Source: Tetragenococcus halophilus (GTDB lineage: Bacteria > Bacillota > Bacilli > Lactobacillales > Enterococcaceae). From it: a stretch of 64,000 nucleotides of DNA. How positions within the stretch are numbered: position 1 is the stretch's first letter; every line of letters starts with the position of its first letter. A program made the position numbers and the translations under genes. The DNA lies in assembly GCF_021474685.1 (NCBI RefSeq), contig NZ_JAKEIT010000002.1:109190-173189 (forward strand). Reading direction: 5' to 3'. Of the stretch, positions 53,230-63,916 are shown in pieces. The notes under the pieces were generated by a model. It was given only the letters and a program-made list of their open reading frames with translations. It was not told the DNA's origin and made no database searches.

Positions 53230-55428
53230 ATGATCATCGCACCCTTAAGACGGTTAAAAAATAGAATGGGCAAAACCTTCTTACCTGTTTTATTTTTACT
53301 CTTTTTTTTAATTACTAGCGGAATTTTATATTCAAGTGTGCGTCAACAAGACACCAATTATAAAGAAGGACAAGTGGCAGAAGAAAGTATCCGGGCAAAT
53401 AAAACTGTCGAAAATACACCTGCAACTGAACAAAAAGAAAAATTAGCAGCTGAAGCTGTCGTTCCTGAGTATACTTACCAAGAAGATATTACCAGTGAAC
53501 AACATCAATTGATTGAACATCTGTTTGATATGATTGATGATGTAAGACAAGACAGTGAAGAAGAAAATAAAAAACGTGAAGATGAAGCCGAAGATGATGA
53601 AGCTGTTGATAAAGTAACCGAAGATGAGAAATTAGCTGCAATGAAAAAAGAGTTAGAGCAAATCGATAGCGATAATTTAAACTTTTATCAGCAAATTCCT
53701 GCCAGCTTTTATCGAACGGCTTTTAGTCTGAATCAAGAAGATCTAGATCAGGTAAAAGAAGAAAGTCTGGAAATTGTCGACCAGAGAATGTCTGAACAAA
53801 TCCGACAAAAAGATCTAAATACGGCACGACAAAACGCTGAAGAACAAGTAAAAGTACTTGATTTATCTGATGAACAAAAAGAAGCTACTTCTTATTTAGT
53901 AGATGAAGGAATTACTGTTAATACCTTTTTAAATGAGCAAAAAACTGAAGAGTTGAAACAAGAAGCCAAAGATTCTGTACAGCCTGTAATGATCTATCAA
54001 GGCGAAATTATTGTGCGTGAAGGTTCGCAAATTGATTCAACCGCCATTCAAAAACTTAATGTATTAGGGATGACAGAAAAAAGCCAATCCTTCTTCCCAT
54101 TTGTAGCTATTGTTTTAGCGGCACTATTACAAATTATTGTGTTGATTTATCTTGGTTTGCCAACAAATAATAAGGACAAGCGTGAAAATCATTGGGTCTT
54201 TTATGTAGTTGCTGTGACATTAAGTCTAGTATTTATGAAATTTTTCCAACTTTTTCAAACAGAAGCAGTGCCTTACATCCCTCTGTTTTTCCCAGCCGCA
54301 TTTATTCCTTTAGTTTTAAGTTTCTTTGTTAACCGACGTTCTGGAATTCTAGCATCTGCTTTTCAAGTTGTTTTGGCGGCCTTTATTTTTTACGAATCCG
54401 TAGGTACCAATGTTTTACCGGTTATTCTAATCGCCTATATGTTCTCTGGACTTATGGGAACGATATTGCCAAGAAGACGTATTTCCCATCAAGGGCGACA
54501 GTCGGTATTGTGGATTGTCGTATTTCCATTTTTGATCAGCCTTACTTTACTGGTTTTACAAGGAGTAGATTTTGCCGATAGTCAAACTTGGATCGCCTTA
54601 GCTTGTAGCTTGGCCGGTAGTATTTTATCTTTATTGATGGGCGTTGGCTTATATCAATTGATTGAACTAATGGTTACTGATGACAGTGATATTGTTTTAA
54701 ATGAGTTGAGTAATCCTAACCATCCACTGTTGAAAAAACTTTTAGAAGAGGCACCCGGCACTTATCATCATAGTATGATGGTTGCTAATTTAAGTGCCAA
54801 TGCGGTCGCTGAAATTGGCGGCCGGTCGTTACTAACCCGTGTGGCTTGTTACTATCATGATATTGGGAAATTAAAGCACGCCAACTTCTTTGTTGAAAAC
54901 TTGCCGCAAGGCGCTGAAAATCCGCACAATTTCTTATTACCAGAAGATAGTAAACAAATCATTTTTGGCCATGTGACTGATGGAGTAGCTGTATTGGAAA
55001 GAGAAAAAATGCCGCAGATGGTTATTGATATCTGTCAACAACATCATGGGACAACCTTGATGAAATACTTTTATATTAAAGCCCAGGAACGTAACCCTGA
55101 AGTTACTGAGAATGATTTTCGTTACCCAGGGCCGATTCCACAGACCAAAGAAGCTGGTGTAGTTAGCATTGCAGATAGTTGTGAAGCAGCTGTTCGCGCT
55201 ATGGATGAGCCGACCAATGAAAAAATTAAAGATTTTGTTTCAAATCTGATTACAGATCGAATGTTAGATGGACAATTAGACGATGCTCAGTTAACATTAA
55301 AAGAACTTAAGATTATACAGAAATCACTCATTAACGGTTTGTGTAGTACTTTCCATTCTCGGATCAAGTATCCTAAGATGAAGTCTGAAGCCGAAAAAAT
55401 GAAAGAAGAACAAGAAAGAAGTGACTAA
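53230..55428 (+). CDS. pgpH: Cyclic-di-AMP phosphodiesterase PgpH (7TM-HD family)
   Basis: This 732-residue membrane protein degrades c-di-AMP, the second messenger that controls potassium and osmolyte uptake. An N-terminal helix precedes a large extracellular domain (about 35-285, rich in Glu/Asp/Gln). Seven membrane helices follow (about 290-480), then a cytosolic HD domain: GTYHHSMMVAN, CYYHDIGKL and CQQHHGTTL carry the metal ligands. The usual ybeY neighbour follows two bases later. Confidence 0.95.
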   Translation: MIIAPLRRLKNRMGKTFLPVLFLLFFLITSGILYSSVRQQDTNYKEGQVAEESIRANKTVENTPATEQKEKLAAEAVVPEYTYQEDITSEQHQLIEHLFDMIDDVRQDSEEENKKREDEAEDDEAVDKVTEDEKLAAMKKELEQIDSDNLNFYQQIPASFYRTAFSLNQEDLDQVKEESLEIVDQRMSEQIRQKDLNTARQNAEEQVKVLDLSDEQKEATSYLVDEGITVNTFLNEQKTEELKQEAKDSVQPVMIYQGEIIVREGSQIDSTAIQKLNVLGMTEKSQSFFPFVAIVLAALLQIIVLIYLGLPTNNKDKRENHWVFYVVAVTLSLVFMKFFQLFQTEAVPYIPLFFPAAFIPLVLSFFVNRRSGILASAFQVVLAAFIFYESVGTNVLPVILIAYMFSGLMGTILPRRRISHQGRQSVLWIVVFPFLISLTLLVLQGVDFADSQTWIALACSLAGSILSLLMGVGLYQLIELMVTDDSDIVLNELSNPNHPLLKKLLEEAPGTYHHSMMVANLSANAVAEIGGRSLLTRVACYYHDIGKLKHANFFVENLPQGAENPHNFLLPEDSKQIIFGHVTDGVAVLEREKMPQMVIDICQQHHGTTLMKYFYIKAQERNPEVTENDFRYPGPIPQTKEAGVVSIADSCEAAVRAMDEPTNEKIKDFVSNLITDRMLDGQLDDAQLTLKELKIIQKSLINGLCSTFHSRIKYPKMKSEAEKMKEEQERSD

Positions 55429-55430
55429 TA

Positions 55431-55910
55431 TTGGAAATCACTTTTATAGATGAAACCAAAAAAGTAAGTAAAGATGAATTAGAAGATATTGATCGTTTGT
55501 TGCAGTATGCAGCAGACTATCTAAAACTTCCGGAAAATAGCGAGATGTCGATCACTTTTATGGATAACAAACGCATTCAAGTGATCAATCGTGATTATCG
55601 GGGAAAAGATGCGCCGACAGATGTCATCAGTTTTGCCATCGAAGAAGAAGGCGAGGATGAAATGCCGATATTTTTTGATGATGAAGAGACGACTGATTTA
55701 CCCAATGAACTAGGCGACATTATGATTTCCACTCAGAGAGCGCAAGAGCAAGCTGCAGAATATGGACATAGTTATGAACGCGAAGTGGGCTTTTTAGCCC
55801 TTCATGGTTTTTTGCATATTAATGGATATGATCACATGACACCAGAAGACGAAAAAGAGATGTTTGGACTACAAAAGGAAATCTTGAATGCCTATGGACT
55901 CAAACGATAA
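55431..55910 (+). CDS. ybeY: Endoribonuclease YbeY
   Basis: This 159-residue zinc endoribonuclease takes part in 16S rRNA 3'-end maturation and ribosome quality control. The metal motif LHGFLHINGYDH (HxxxHxxxxxH) is complete. TDVISFA and ELGDIMIS are conserved. The start is TTG, directly after pgpH. It overlaps dgkA by 23 bases. A Glu/Asp-rich insertion lies in the middle of the protein. Confidence 0.96.
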   Translation: MEITFIDETKKVSKDELEDIDRLLQYAADYLKLPENSEMSITFMDNKRIQVINRDYRGKDAPTDVISFAIEEEGEDEMPIFFDDEETTDLPNELGDIMISTQRAQEQAAEYGHSYEREVGFLALHGFLHINGYDHMTPEDEKEMFGLQKEILNAYGLKR

Positions 55911-56295
55911 AAAACCTAGTGTTGGAAAAAGTAAAAATCTGTTAAACTCAATCGAGTTTGCTATCAGCGGGATAAAAACTGTCTACAAAGACGAGCGTAA
56001 TATGCGCATTCATATGTTTTGTGCGGTTTTAGTAATTATTTTAGGCTTATTGTTAGATCTTGACCGCTTTGAATGGCTTTGGATCGGGTTGTGTATTTTT
56101 CTGATGTTGATAATGGAAATCATAAATACAGTTTTTGAAAATGTCGTGAATATGGTGACAAATCATCACTTTCATCCTTTAGGGAAAAAAATAAAAGATG
56201 TTGCGGCAGCGGCTGTTTTGATTACAGCGATCTTTTCTGTATTTGTGGGTGCACTCATTTTTTTACCTAAGATTTATCAAATAATTATACATTAG
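55888..56295 (+). CDS. dgkA: Undecaprenol/diacylglycerol kinase
   Basis: This 135-residue membrane kinase of the DgkA family, in Gram-positives mostly an undecaprenol kinase, has three membrane helices. The conserved ERNMRIH, IMEIINTVFENVVNMV and KDVAAAAVLI segments include the catalytic Glu and metal ligands. The ATG at 55888 has AAAGGA eight bases upstream, within ybeY; another ATG lies two codons later. Translation is probably coupled to ybeY. Confidence 0.95.
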   Translation: MPMDSNDKKPSVGKSKNLLNSIEFAISGIKTVYKDERNMRIHMFCAVLVIILGLLLDLDRFEWLWIGLCIFLMLIMEIINTVFENVVNMVTNHHFHPLGKKIKDVAAAAVLITAIFSVFVGALIFLPKIYQIIIH

Positions 56296-56313
56296 AAAAG
56301 AGGAAAATAAGAA

Positions 56314-57213
56314 ATGACAGAACATAAGTCTGGTTTTGTAGCTATTATCGGCCGTCCTAATGTAGGAAAATCGACTTTATTAAATCGAATCGTGGGCCAA
56401 AAAATCGCGATTATGAGCGATAAGGCTCAAACAACACGTAATAAAATTCAAGGGGTTTATACGACTGAAGACATGCAGATTGTTTTTATCGATACTCCGG
56501 GGATCCATAAACCCAAACATCGACTTGGCGATTATATGGTAAACGAGGCTTATGGCGCTTTACAAGAAGTTGAAGCCGTGCTGTTTATGGTCAATGCGGA
56601 TGAAAAACGCGGAAAAGGTGATAATTTAATCATTGAACGACTAGAAAAACTTGATGTTCCTGTATTTTTGGTCGTTAATAAAATTGATAAAATCCATCCG
56701 GACGATTTACTAGCAGTGATTCAAGATTATTCTGCGCAGATGGATTTTGCTGAAGTTGTTCCGCTTTCGGCGACGCAAGGAAATAACTTTGAAACCTTGA
56801 TGCAGTTACTGGAGGAACAAATCCCTGAAGGACCGCAGTACTTTCCTAAAGATCAAATTACTGATCATCCAGAGTATTTTATCGTGTCTGAATTGGTAAG
56901 AGAAAAAGTCCTCCTTTTCACACAAGAGGAGATTCCTCACTCAGTAGCGGTCGTTGTTGATTCAATGAAACGAGATGAAAATGATAAGATTCGTATTCAG
57001 GCAACAATTAATGTTGAGCGCGATAGTCAAAAAGGAATCATTATCGGAAAAGGCGGAAAAATGCTTAAACAAATCGGCATTAAGGCACGTCAAGATATGG
57101 AAAAAATGCTAGGAGACAAAGTTTATCTGGAGCTTTGGGTAAAAGTGCAAAAGGATTGGCGTGATAAACAAAGGTCCTTGGATGATTTTGGTTATAAGAA
57201 AGAGACATTCTAG
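56314..57213 (+). CDS. era: GTPase Era
   Basis: Era is a GTPase that binds 16S rRNA and helps assemble the 30S subunit. At 299 residues it is the usual length. G1 is [13 protein letters not shown]2 TTRNKIQG, G3 [10 protein letters not shown] and G4 NKIDKI. The C-terminal KH domain includes [15 protein letters not shown]. The gene follows dgkA without the cdd gene often found between them. Confidence 0.97.
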   Translation: MTEHKSGFVAIIGRPNVGKSTLLNRIVGQKIAIMSDKAQTTRNKIQGVYTTEDMQIVFIDTPGIHKPKHRLGDYMVNEAYGALQEVEAVLFMVNADEKRGKGDNLIIERLEKLDVPVFLVVNKIDKIHPDDLLAVIQDYSAQMDFAEVVPLSATQGNNFETLMQLLEEQIPEGPQYFPKDQITDHPEYFIVSELVREKVLLFTQEEIPHSVAVVVDSMKRDENDKIRIQATINVERDSQKGIIIGKGGKMLKQIGIKARQDMEKMLGDKVYLELWVKVQKDWRDKQRSLDDFGYKKETF

Positions 57214-57241
57214 CCTTTTGCTTAAAGGAGATGAATGATAA

Positions 57242-58009
57242 ATGAATCAAGCAGAAACCAAAGGAATCATTTTGTTTCGCAAAGATCATAAAGAAAAAGA
57301 TATGTTGGTTAAAATCTTTACTGAATCAAGCGGTAAGTTAATGTTTTATGTTAAAGGGGCTCATCGTAAAAATAATCCTTTAACGCCAGCTATCCTGCCT
57401 TACACTCAGGCTACTTATATTGGAAAATTCAATAGTGAAGGTTTATCTTTTTTAAATAGTGCGAAATTTATTCATCCATTTACACATATACAAGAAGATA
57501 TTTTTGCTGCTGGTTACGCTACTTACATGATGAATTTAGCGGACGCGGCAATTGAAGATAAGGTCTATGATCCCCATCTTTATAGCTTTTTATCGCAAGC
57601 TTTAGAGATGCTAGATCAAGGGATCGATGGTGAAATCTTGACCAATATTTTTGAAATTCAGATCTTACAACGATTTGGGGTCGCGATCAATTGGCAAGAG
57701 TGTGCGATTTGTGGACAAACTCAAGGAAAATTTGATTTTTCTTCCAAATATAGTGGTATTTTATGTCAAAAGCATTGGGATCGCGATTTAAGACGTTATC
57801 ATGCCGATCCCAGAGCCATACATTTTATTCGACTTTTTTCGCAAATTTCTTATGATAAAATTCATTCAATTGAATTGAAAAAAGAAACAAAGACGCTTAT
57901 TCGACAAACCATTGATCAATTGTATGAAGAGTATGTGGGTTTGAATTTAAAAAGCAAAAAATTCATCGACCAAATGCAAAATTGGGGCGATGTTTTAAAA
58001 CCCAAATAA
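57242..58009 (+). CDS. recO: DNA repair protein RecO
   Basis: RecO loads RecA onto SSB-coated DNA together with RecR. The 255-residue protein has an N-terminal OB fold (KGIILFRKDHKEKDMLVKIF). A zinc-binding site is visible as CAICG and LCQKHW. It lies 28 bases after era and ends the conserved cluster. A 917-bp gap with repeats and a T-box follows before glyQ. Confidence 0.95.
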   Translation: MNQAETKGIILFRKDHKEKDMLVKIFTESSGKLMFYVKGAHRKNNPLTPAILPYTQATYIGKFNSEGLSFLNSAKFIHPFTHIQEDIFAAGYATYMMNLADAAIEDKVYDPHLYSFLSQALEMLDQGIDGEILTNIFEIQILQRFGVAINWQECAICGQTQGKFDFSSKYSGILCQKHWDRDLRRYHADPRAIHFIRLFSQISYDKIHSIELKKETKTLIRQTIDQLYEEYVGLNLKSKKFIDQMQNWGDVLKPK

Positions 58010-58163
58010 GGTGGAAGCACATAGTTATAAAAGAGTGATGCCCTTTAAAAGAAAATAAGCACAACTTTGTACAAACTTATGTGATTGATTATGGATAATC
58101 TCATTAAAATGCTAGAATTATGTTCTTAATCTAATTAAAATAGGGGTAAGAGGAAATTTTTTT

Positions 58164-58650
58164 CTATCTTTAAAGAAATTGGTTAATTATATGAATATAA
58201 TGTTCAAATAGTGCCTGAGATGGAGAGTGAAAAGTAAATTCATTATCTATCTTTGAAAAGATGAAGAGTGTTTTGCTGTTTCATTATCTGATATCCCAAA
58301 GATGGACAGTGTTTTTAAGATTCATTATCTATCTTTAAAGAAATTGGTTAGTTATATGAACATAGTGTTCGGATAGTGTTTGAGATGGAGAGTGAAAAGT
58401 AATTTCATTATCTATCTTTGAAAAGATGGAGAGTGTTTTGCTGTTTCATTATCTGATATCTCAAAGATGGAGAGTATTTTGTTTGCCTAAGCACAGTAAA
58501 ATGAAAATTCTATGTGGTAAAATCGAGTGAATCACATAGAAACGACAGACGAATGCGCTTATTTGTCCTTAACAACATTAAAACGTCAAAACTATGTGCT
58601 TGTTTTAATGCACACACAAAATTGTTAGTTATTATGTGTAAATCTACATT
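58164..58650. repeat. Tandem array of about 41-bp units, with a higher-order 165-bp repeat
   Basis: CATTATCT recurs at 58241, 58282, 58323, 58405 and 58447, in steps of 41, 41, 82 and 42. Each unit holds a CTATCTTT...AAAGATGG-type stem or a relic of it. The block 58164-58328 is repeated almost exactly at 58329-58490, so four units were duplicated together. A second, diverged set (TATGTG-type at 58511, 58552, 58593, 58633) continues the same spacing. The array runs almost to the Gly T-box promoter. No coding frame is supported. The stretch 58010-58163 shows nothing clear. Confidence 0.78.
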
Positions 58651-58656
58651 TTTTAT

Positions 58657-58686
58657 TTGACAAATGACTCCTTTTGCGACTATCAT
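58657..58686 (+). promoter_or_regulatory. Promoter of the glyQS T-box leader
   Basis: TTGACA (58657-58662) and TATCAT (58681-58686) with an 18-base spacer lie just before the leader. Confidence 0.6.
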
Positions 58687-58694
58687 AGTATTAA

Positions 58695-58902
58695 TAAAAT
58701 AGTGCGATGAACATTTAAAGGAAAAGAACTATTTCTTTTAGCGAGCTTGGGAAAGTGTGAGCCAGGCAGAAATCCTTTTACCGCAGGCAAGTGGGAGCAC
58801 AGTAAAAAAGCTGCCGATTATTGAATCGGAAGTAGGGTGGAACCGCGAAATAATCGTCCCTATATCTATGCAGATGCTGTATAGATATAGGGATTTTTTA
58901 TT
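58695..58902 (+). promoter_or_regulatory. T-box leader, glycine-type
   Basis: The conserved AAGTAGGGTGGAACCGCG lies at 58830-58847. The terminator CCCTATATCTAT...ATAGATATAGGG plus T run is at 58858-58900. The leader is short, as in GlyQS T-boxes that lack stem II. GGC at 58765-58767 is placed as the specifier codon for glycine. Uncharged tRNA-Gly should allow read-through into glyQS. Confidence 0.9.
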
Positions 58903-58926
58903 GGCAAAATTGAAAGGAGCAACAAA

Positions 58927-59841
58927 ATGACAAAAAAGATAACATTACAAGAAATGATTTTACGCTTGCAAAAGTTTTGGTCAGATAACGATTGTATGAT
59001 CATGCAAGCTTATGATACAGAAAAAGGGGCAGGAACGATGAGTCCATATACCTTTTTACGTGCTATTGGTCCAGAACCATGGAATGCTTGTTATGTGGAA
59101 CCTTCTAGACGTCCGGCAGATGGACGTTATGGAGAAAACCCTAACCGTCTGTATCAACACCACCAATTGCAAGTTGTTATGAAACCTTCTCCAGAAAATA
59201 TTCAAGAGCTTTACTTACAAAGTCTAGAATTATTAGGGATTGATCCTTTAGAACATGATATTCGCTTTGTTGAGGATAACTGGGAAAACCCGTCGATGGG
59301 CTGTGCTGGTCTTGGCTGGGAAGTGTGGCTAGATGGCATGGAAATTACACAATTTACCTATTTCCAACAAGTAGGTGGCTTAGCTTGTTATCCAGTGACC
59401 TCTGAGTTAACTTACGGTTTGGAACGTTTGGCTTCTTATATTCAAGAAGTTGACAATGTTTTTGATCTAGAATGGACAAATGGTATTAAATACGGAGAGA
59501 TCTTTAAACAACCTGAATATGAACATTCACGTTACTCCTTTGACTTGAGTGATCAAGAGATGTTATTAGATAATTTCGATAAATTTGAAAAAGAAGCAAA
59601 ACGTTGTATTGCAGACAGTTTAGTGCATCCGGCTTATGATTATATTTTAAAGTGTAGCCATAATTTTAATTTACTTGATGCCAGAGGTGCAGTTTCTGTC
59701 ACTGAACGAGCAGGTTATTTAGCACGGATCCGTAATATGGCAAGACAAGTTGCTAAGTTATTTGTTGAAGAACGTAAAAAACTGGGTTATCCATTATTGG
59801 ATCGTAAAGAAGCTGAGAAGTTGCTAAAGGAGGAAGACTAA
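58927..59841 (+). CDS. glyQ: Glycyl-tRNA synthetase alpha subunit
   Basis: This 304-residue alpha chain of the tetrameric glycine-tRNA ligase carries the catalytic core. It has [18 protein letters not shown] at the start, [27 protein letters not shown] and [14 protein letters not shown], all diagnostic. It is controlled by the Gly T-box. The stop is followed immediately by glyS. Confidence 0.98.
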   Translation: MTKKITLQEMILRLQKFWSDNDCMIMQAYDTEKGAGTMSPYTFLRAIGPEPWNACYVEPSRRPADGRYGENPNRLYQHHQLQVVMKPSPENIQELYLQSLELLGIDPLEHDIRFVEDNWENPSMGCAGLGWEVWLDGMEITQFTYFQQVGGLACYPVTSELTYGLERLASYIQEVDNVFDLEWTNGIKYGEIFKQPEYEHSRYSFDLSDQEMLLDNFDKFEKEAKRCIADSLVHPAYDYILKCSHNFNLLDARGAVSVTERAGYLARIRNMARQVAKLFVEERKKLGYPLLDRKEAEKLLKEED

Positions 59842-61911
59842 ATGACGGAAAATTTACTAGTTGAAATTGGTTTAGAAGAGATGCCAGCACATGTAGTGGA
59901 TCCTAGCATCTTACAATTTGAAGAAAAGACAAAACAATTCTTACAAGAAAATCACTTGGACTTTGCTGCCGTAAACTCTTTTTCAACGCCTAGACGTTTA
60001 GCTGTACAAGTGATTGATTTGGCAGAAAAACAAGCCGATACTAAAGAAGAAGTCAAAGGTCCAGCCAAAAAAATTGCATTGGATGAAAATGGAGACTGGA
60101 GTAAAGCTGCACAAGGCTTTGTTCGCGGACAAGGAATGTCAACGGACGATATTTATTTTAAAGAAGTCAAAGATACAGAATATGTCTATGTTACTAAGCA
60201 TACGGTAGGAAAAAACGCACTAGAGATATTGCCTGCCTTAAAAGAAGTTATTACTAGCTTAACTTTTCCAGTGACCATGCACTGGAATAAATTCGAATTT
60301 GAATATATTCGTCCGATTCGTTGGTTGGTAGCATTATTAGGTGAACAAATCGTACCTTTTGATATACTAGATGTTTCAACAGGACGCACTACTTATGGAC
60401 ATCGTTTCTTAGGAGGCGCTAGTTCATTAGAAAATGCTGATATGTATGAGGAAAAATTACAAGAACAGTTTGTCATCGCCAATCGTTTTAAACGACAAGC
60501 AATGATCAGTCAGCAGATTCAAGAGATCGCAAATAAGTATCAATGGCAAATTGATGTTGATGAGGACCTGTTAGAAGAAGTAAATAACCTGGTTGAATAT
60601 CCAACGGCATTTGTAGGAGACTTCGCGGAAAAATATCTACGACTACCCGATGAAGTATTGATTACTTCTATGAAAGAACATCAACGTTATTTTGATGTGA
60701 AATCACAAGATGGAAAATTATTACCTCATTTTATTTCAGTTAGAAATGGGAACCAAAATAAAATTGACAATGTGGTAAAAGGCAATGAAAAAGTTTTAGT
60801 TGCGCGCTTGGAAGATGCAGAATTCTTTTACAATGAAGATCAAAAATTATCTATCGAAGAATGTGTAGACAAGCTGAAAAACGTCACTTTCCATGAAAAA
60901 ATCGGCTCAATGTATGAAAAAATGCAACGGGTACAATTAGCTGCTAAAATTATCGGTAAACACATCAACTTATCAGATACAGAATTGGCTGATTTACAGC
61001 GAGCAGCTCAAATTTATAAATTTGACTTGGTCACCAATATGGTGGACGAATTTCCTGAATTACAAGGGATTATGGGAGAAAAATATGCTTTATTAAAAGG
61101 GGAAAAACCCGCTGTAGCACAAGCAATTCGCGAGCATTATATGCCAGTTGCAAGCGAAGGAGAACTGCCATCTTCTAACATTGGGGCAGTCTTAGCTATC
61201 GCTGATAAATTGGATAGTCTATTTTCTTTCTTTGCTGCTGGTTTAAAACCGAAAAGTTCCAGCGATCCTTATGCTTTAAGACGACAAACTTATGGTATCG
61301 TACGAATTTTAGCGGCAAAACATTGGTCTTTTCCTTTTACAGCTTTACAGCAAAAGATTGAGGAAATGGTTAATCAAAATGAAGAATTTTATGGTATTCA
61401 TTTAGAAGATCCAACATCTGAAGTGGGAAATTTCCTGCGAGGAAGATTGCGTCAATTCCTATCTGCACAAAACTTTCGTTATGATGTGATCGATGCCGTG
61501 ATTGATGCAAGACAAGAAGACATCCATCAATTGATCGAAGCAGCTAACACTTTGAAAAAACACTTAAATGACGAAGATTTCAAGTCTTCTATTGAAGCCT
61601 TGACTCGGGTGATGAATTTAGGACAAAAAGATCAAAGTGAAAATGAAATCGACCCTACTTTGTTTGAAAATGAAGCTGAGCAAAACTTATATCAAGCAGT
61701 TAAAAAGCTTGAAGAACAATTTGCTAGCCAAACTGTTGAAGAAAATTATCATGCTTTAACACAATTACGACCATTGATTGAAGATTATTTTGATCAAACG
61801 ATGGTGATGACAGACAATGAAGAAGTACGTCATAACCGTTTAGCACAATTAAGAAAAATCACGCAAATGGCGATTGCTGTAGCTAGTCTGAATGATTTAG
61901 TAACAAAATAA
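59842..61911 (+). CDS. glyS: Glycyl-tRNA synthetase beta subunit
   Basis: This 689-residue beta chain handles tRNA recognition. The N-terminus [15 protein letters not shown] is typical, as are [14 protein letters not shown] and the HD-like region [18 protein letters not shown]. The C-terminal anticodon-binding domain ends near [12 protein letters not shown]. It begins directly after glyQ with AAAGGAGG in the glyQ tail. A bidirectional terminator follows. Confidence 0.98.
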   Translation: MTENLLVEIGLEEMPAHVVDPSILQFEEKTKQFLQENHLDFAAVNSFSTPRRLAVQVIDLAEKQADTKEEVKGPAKKIALDENGDWSKAAQGFVRGQGMSTDDIYFKEVKDTEYVYVTKHTVGKNALEILPALKEVITSLTFPVTMHWNKFEFEYIRPIRWLVALLGEQIVPFDILDVSTGRTTYGHRFLGGASSLENADMYEEKLQEQFVIANRFKRQAMISQQIQEIANKYQWQIDVDEDLLEEVNNLVEYPTAFVGDFAEKYLRLPDEVLITSMKEHQRYFDVKSQDGKLLPHFISVRNGNQNKIDNVVKGNEKVLVARLEDAEFFYNEDQKLSIEECVDKLKNVTFHEKIGSMYEKMQRVQLAAKIIGKHINLSDTELADLQRAAQIYKFDLVTNMVDEFPELQGIMGEKYALLKGEKPAVAQAIREHYMPVASEGELPSSNIGAVLAIADKLDSLFSFFAAGLKPKSSSDPYALRRQTYGIVRILAAKHWSFPFTALQQKIEEMVNQNEEFYGIHLEDPTSEVGNFLRGRLRQFLSAQNFRYDVIDAVIDARQEDIHQLIEAANTLKKHLNDEDFKSSIEALTRVMNLGQKDQSENEIDPTLFENEAEQNLYQAVKKLEEQFASQTVEENYHALTQLRPLIEDYFDQTMVMTDNEEVRHNRLAQLRKITQMAIAVASLNDLVTK

Positions 61912-61916
61912 ATTAA

Positions 61917-61967
61917 AAAGAGGATCGTGCCAACTAGGTAAAACTGTTTGGCGCGATCCTCTTTCAT
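61917..61967. terminator. Terminator between glyS and the second AEC gene
   Basis: AAAGAGGATCGtGCCAA pairs with TTGGCgCGATCCTCTTT, with T and A runs. It serves both convergent genes. Confidence 0.88.
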
Positions 61968-62914
61968 TAAACCATATAAATCAGTTTTAATAAAAATGGA
62001 ATATAAAGTAAGTATAATAAGACAGAATAGCCAAGGCTTGAAGCCGCAAACTCTTCATCCGCATGATAACTGCGAGCTAATATAGGGATCGAATTTTGTA
62101 CAGGCATAGCAGCTTGGATCATAAATACTTGTAACATCAAAGTAGGAACGGTGATCCATTGTCCTAATAACCAGACGATCAAGGGCGAAAAGACGTAACG
62201 ACCTAGGAGTACGCCGATGATATCTTTATTTAACTTGAGATTTTTGATGCCATGAAAGTAAACGATAATACCTATAGTAAACATAGAAAGTGGCGTGGTT
62301 AAATTAGCTAAGTAAGTACCGAAATCGGCAACAAATTCTGGAACTTTGAAATTTAACAACATCCAGACCAACCCGATCAAAAAACCTAATAAAGCAGGAG
62401 AAAAAACTTTTTTAAGTGCAACCAGTGGATGGAAAGTCACAGTTGCTTCTTTGATATGGGGCGCGTCGTGAGCAATAAGATAAACACCTAATGTCCAAAA
62501 AATAGTCGTATTTACAATATAATATAATAAAACATAAGGAACAGCTTTTCCGCCGAAAATTGCTAAGTTTATCGGCAAACCGATAAAAATGGTGTTTGAA
62601 CATGTAAAAATGGTAGCAAAAGTACCTTCGCGGCTTTTACTAACATGGGTTAGTCTTCGATAAACTATACTCACTACTAGCGTAAGAAGCATAGAAAGAA
62701 TGGGGATGATCATCCCTTTAAAAAGCGATAAAAACTCTTCCTTAGAAAAGCTTGACGTTATCGTCAAAAACATATTAAAGGGCAGAGCTAAGTTTAATAC
62801 TAACTTGGAAAATACATCGGCTGTATCGTTTGCAAACCATTGTTTATAAGATAAAACATAGCCAATAAACATCAATAAAAAAATAACTAATATATTCAAA
62901 TAAGCTTCTAACAA
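61967..62914 (-). CDS. AEC-family transporter (second)
   Basis: This 315-residue membrane protein has about ten helices and the AEC-type halves. FIGYVLSYKQWFANDTADVFSKLVLNLALP opens it, ATIFTCSNTIFIGLPI marks the first conserved crossover, and IQAAMPVQNSIPILA the second. The start is TTG with AGGAGG six bases upstream. It is only distantly similar to the AEC gene at 34962. The substrate is unknown, possibly an organic acid. Confidence 0.87.
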   Translation of the reverse strand: MLEAYLNILVIFLLMFIGYVLSYKQWFANDTADVFSKLVLNLALPFNMFLTITSSFSKEEFLSLFKGMIIPILSMLLTLVVSIVYRRLTHVSKSREGTFATIFTCSNTIFIGLPINLAIFGGKAVPYVLLYYIVNTTIFWTLGVYLIAHDAPHIKEATVTFHPLVALKKVFSPALLGFLIGLVWMLLNFKVPEFVADFGTYLANLTTPLSMFTIGIIVYFHGIKNLKLNKDIIGVLLGRYVFSPLIVWLLGQWITVPTLMLQVFMIQAAMPVQNSIPILARSYHADEEFAASSLGYSVLLYLLYIPFLLKLIYMV

Positions 62915-62930
62915 TGATTAACCTCCTAAA

Positions 62931-62970
62931 AAAAGCGAAAGAGGAAGAATGTCTTCCCATTTCGCTTTAA
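62931..62970 (-). terminator. Terminator after yidC
   Basis: AAAGCGAAA pairs with TTTCGCTTT, with the A run on the plus strand giving T residues on the minus transcript. Confidence 0.75.
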
Positions 62971-62977
62971 GTACATC

Positions 62978-63916
62978 TCATTTATGATGTTGCTGTTGTT
63001 TACCAGCATTCCTGTTTCTATTTTTATTCGCGTTGGTTGACTTATTCGTCGTTTTTTGTTTTTCTTGACTTGCAGGTGTTACATCTTTTTTCTCTGTAAC
63101 AACTGTTTTAGGTGGATTTTCTTCCATCTCTTTAGCAATTTGCTTTTTAATGCGTGGTTTCATCAATACATTTGTAATAAAGGTTTGAATACAACCAATA
63201 AAACCACCGATTACCCAATATAGCGTAACACCGGCCGGGGAAGAAAGTGAAACAAATACGATCATCATAGGTGAAACGATCATCATACTGCGCATTTGTT
63301 TTTTCTGCTCAGGAGGGATACCGATCATTGAAATAAATGATTGGGCTACATAAGCTAATCCAGCGATCGCAACCAGCAGTAAACTACGTTCTCCCAGATT
63401 CAAGCCAAAAAAGCTGGAGGATTCAATTCCTGGAGTATAACGAGTAGTAAAGAATAAAGCGGAGAAGATTGGCATTTGAATCAATAAAGGAAGACAACCA
63501 ATACCGCCGAACATACTAACATTATTTTCTTTATACACCTCTTGCATTTCCTTTTGGGCTTGCATCTGTTCTTCTTGTGTCGCAGCTTTTTTCATATTTG
63601 CCTGTGCCACATCGATCTGCGGTTTTAAATACTGCATTTTTTCTGACTGAAACATTGACTTACGTGACTGGTTGATCATCAAAGGCATTAAAATACAGCG
63701 TATAATAACGGTTAAAACAATGATCGCCCAACCAAAACCTAAGCCCCAATTGTCAGCCATATAGGTTAAAAAGCTACCTAAGGGATTAACTAAAAAACGG
63801 TAAATAAGACCATTCGGGTCAGGAGATCCATCATCTAAGCGTTTAACACAACCGCTAAGTGTGATCATTATCCCGATAAGGCCAGGGGCAAGCAGCCATT
63901 TTTTTAATTTACTCAT
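62978..63916 (-). CDS. yidC: Membrane protein insertase YidC (lipoprotein form)
   Basis: YidC inserts and folds membrane proteins, alone or with Sec. The 312-residue protein has a signal peptide ending in LSGC (lipobox), usual for Firmicute YidC. About five membrane helices follow; ILTVIIRCILMPLM carries the conserved groove Arg, and GGIGCLPLLIQMPIFSALF is a family signature. The C-terminal tail is rich in Lys, Thr, Asn and Gln, resembling the YidC2 type. Firmicutes usually have two paralogues; which this is cannot be settled here. Confidence 0.95.
   Translation of the reverse strand: MSKLKKWLLAPGLIGIMITLSGCVKRLDDGSPDPNGLIYRFLVNPLGSFLTYMADNWGLGFGWAIIVLTVIIRCILMPLMINQSRKSMFQSEKMQYLKPQIDVAQANMKKAATQEEQMQAQKEMQEVYKENNVSMFGGIGCLPLLIQMPIFSALFFTTRYTPGIESSSFFGLNLGERSLLLVAIAGLAYVAQSFISMIGIPPEQKKQMRSMMIVSPMMIVFVSLSSPAGVTLYWVIGGFIGCIQTFITNVLMKPRIKKQIAKEMEENPPKTVVTEKKDVTPASQEKQKTTNKSTNANKNRNRNAGKQQQHHK

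Noticed and set aside
58164..58490. Considered as a plasmid-type iteron origin
   Set aside because: No replication gene nearby, chromosomal housekeeping genes on both sides, and units carry hairpins rather than simple direct iterons.
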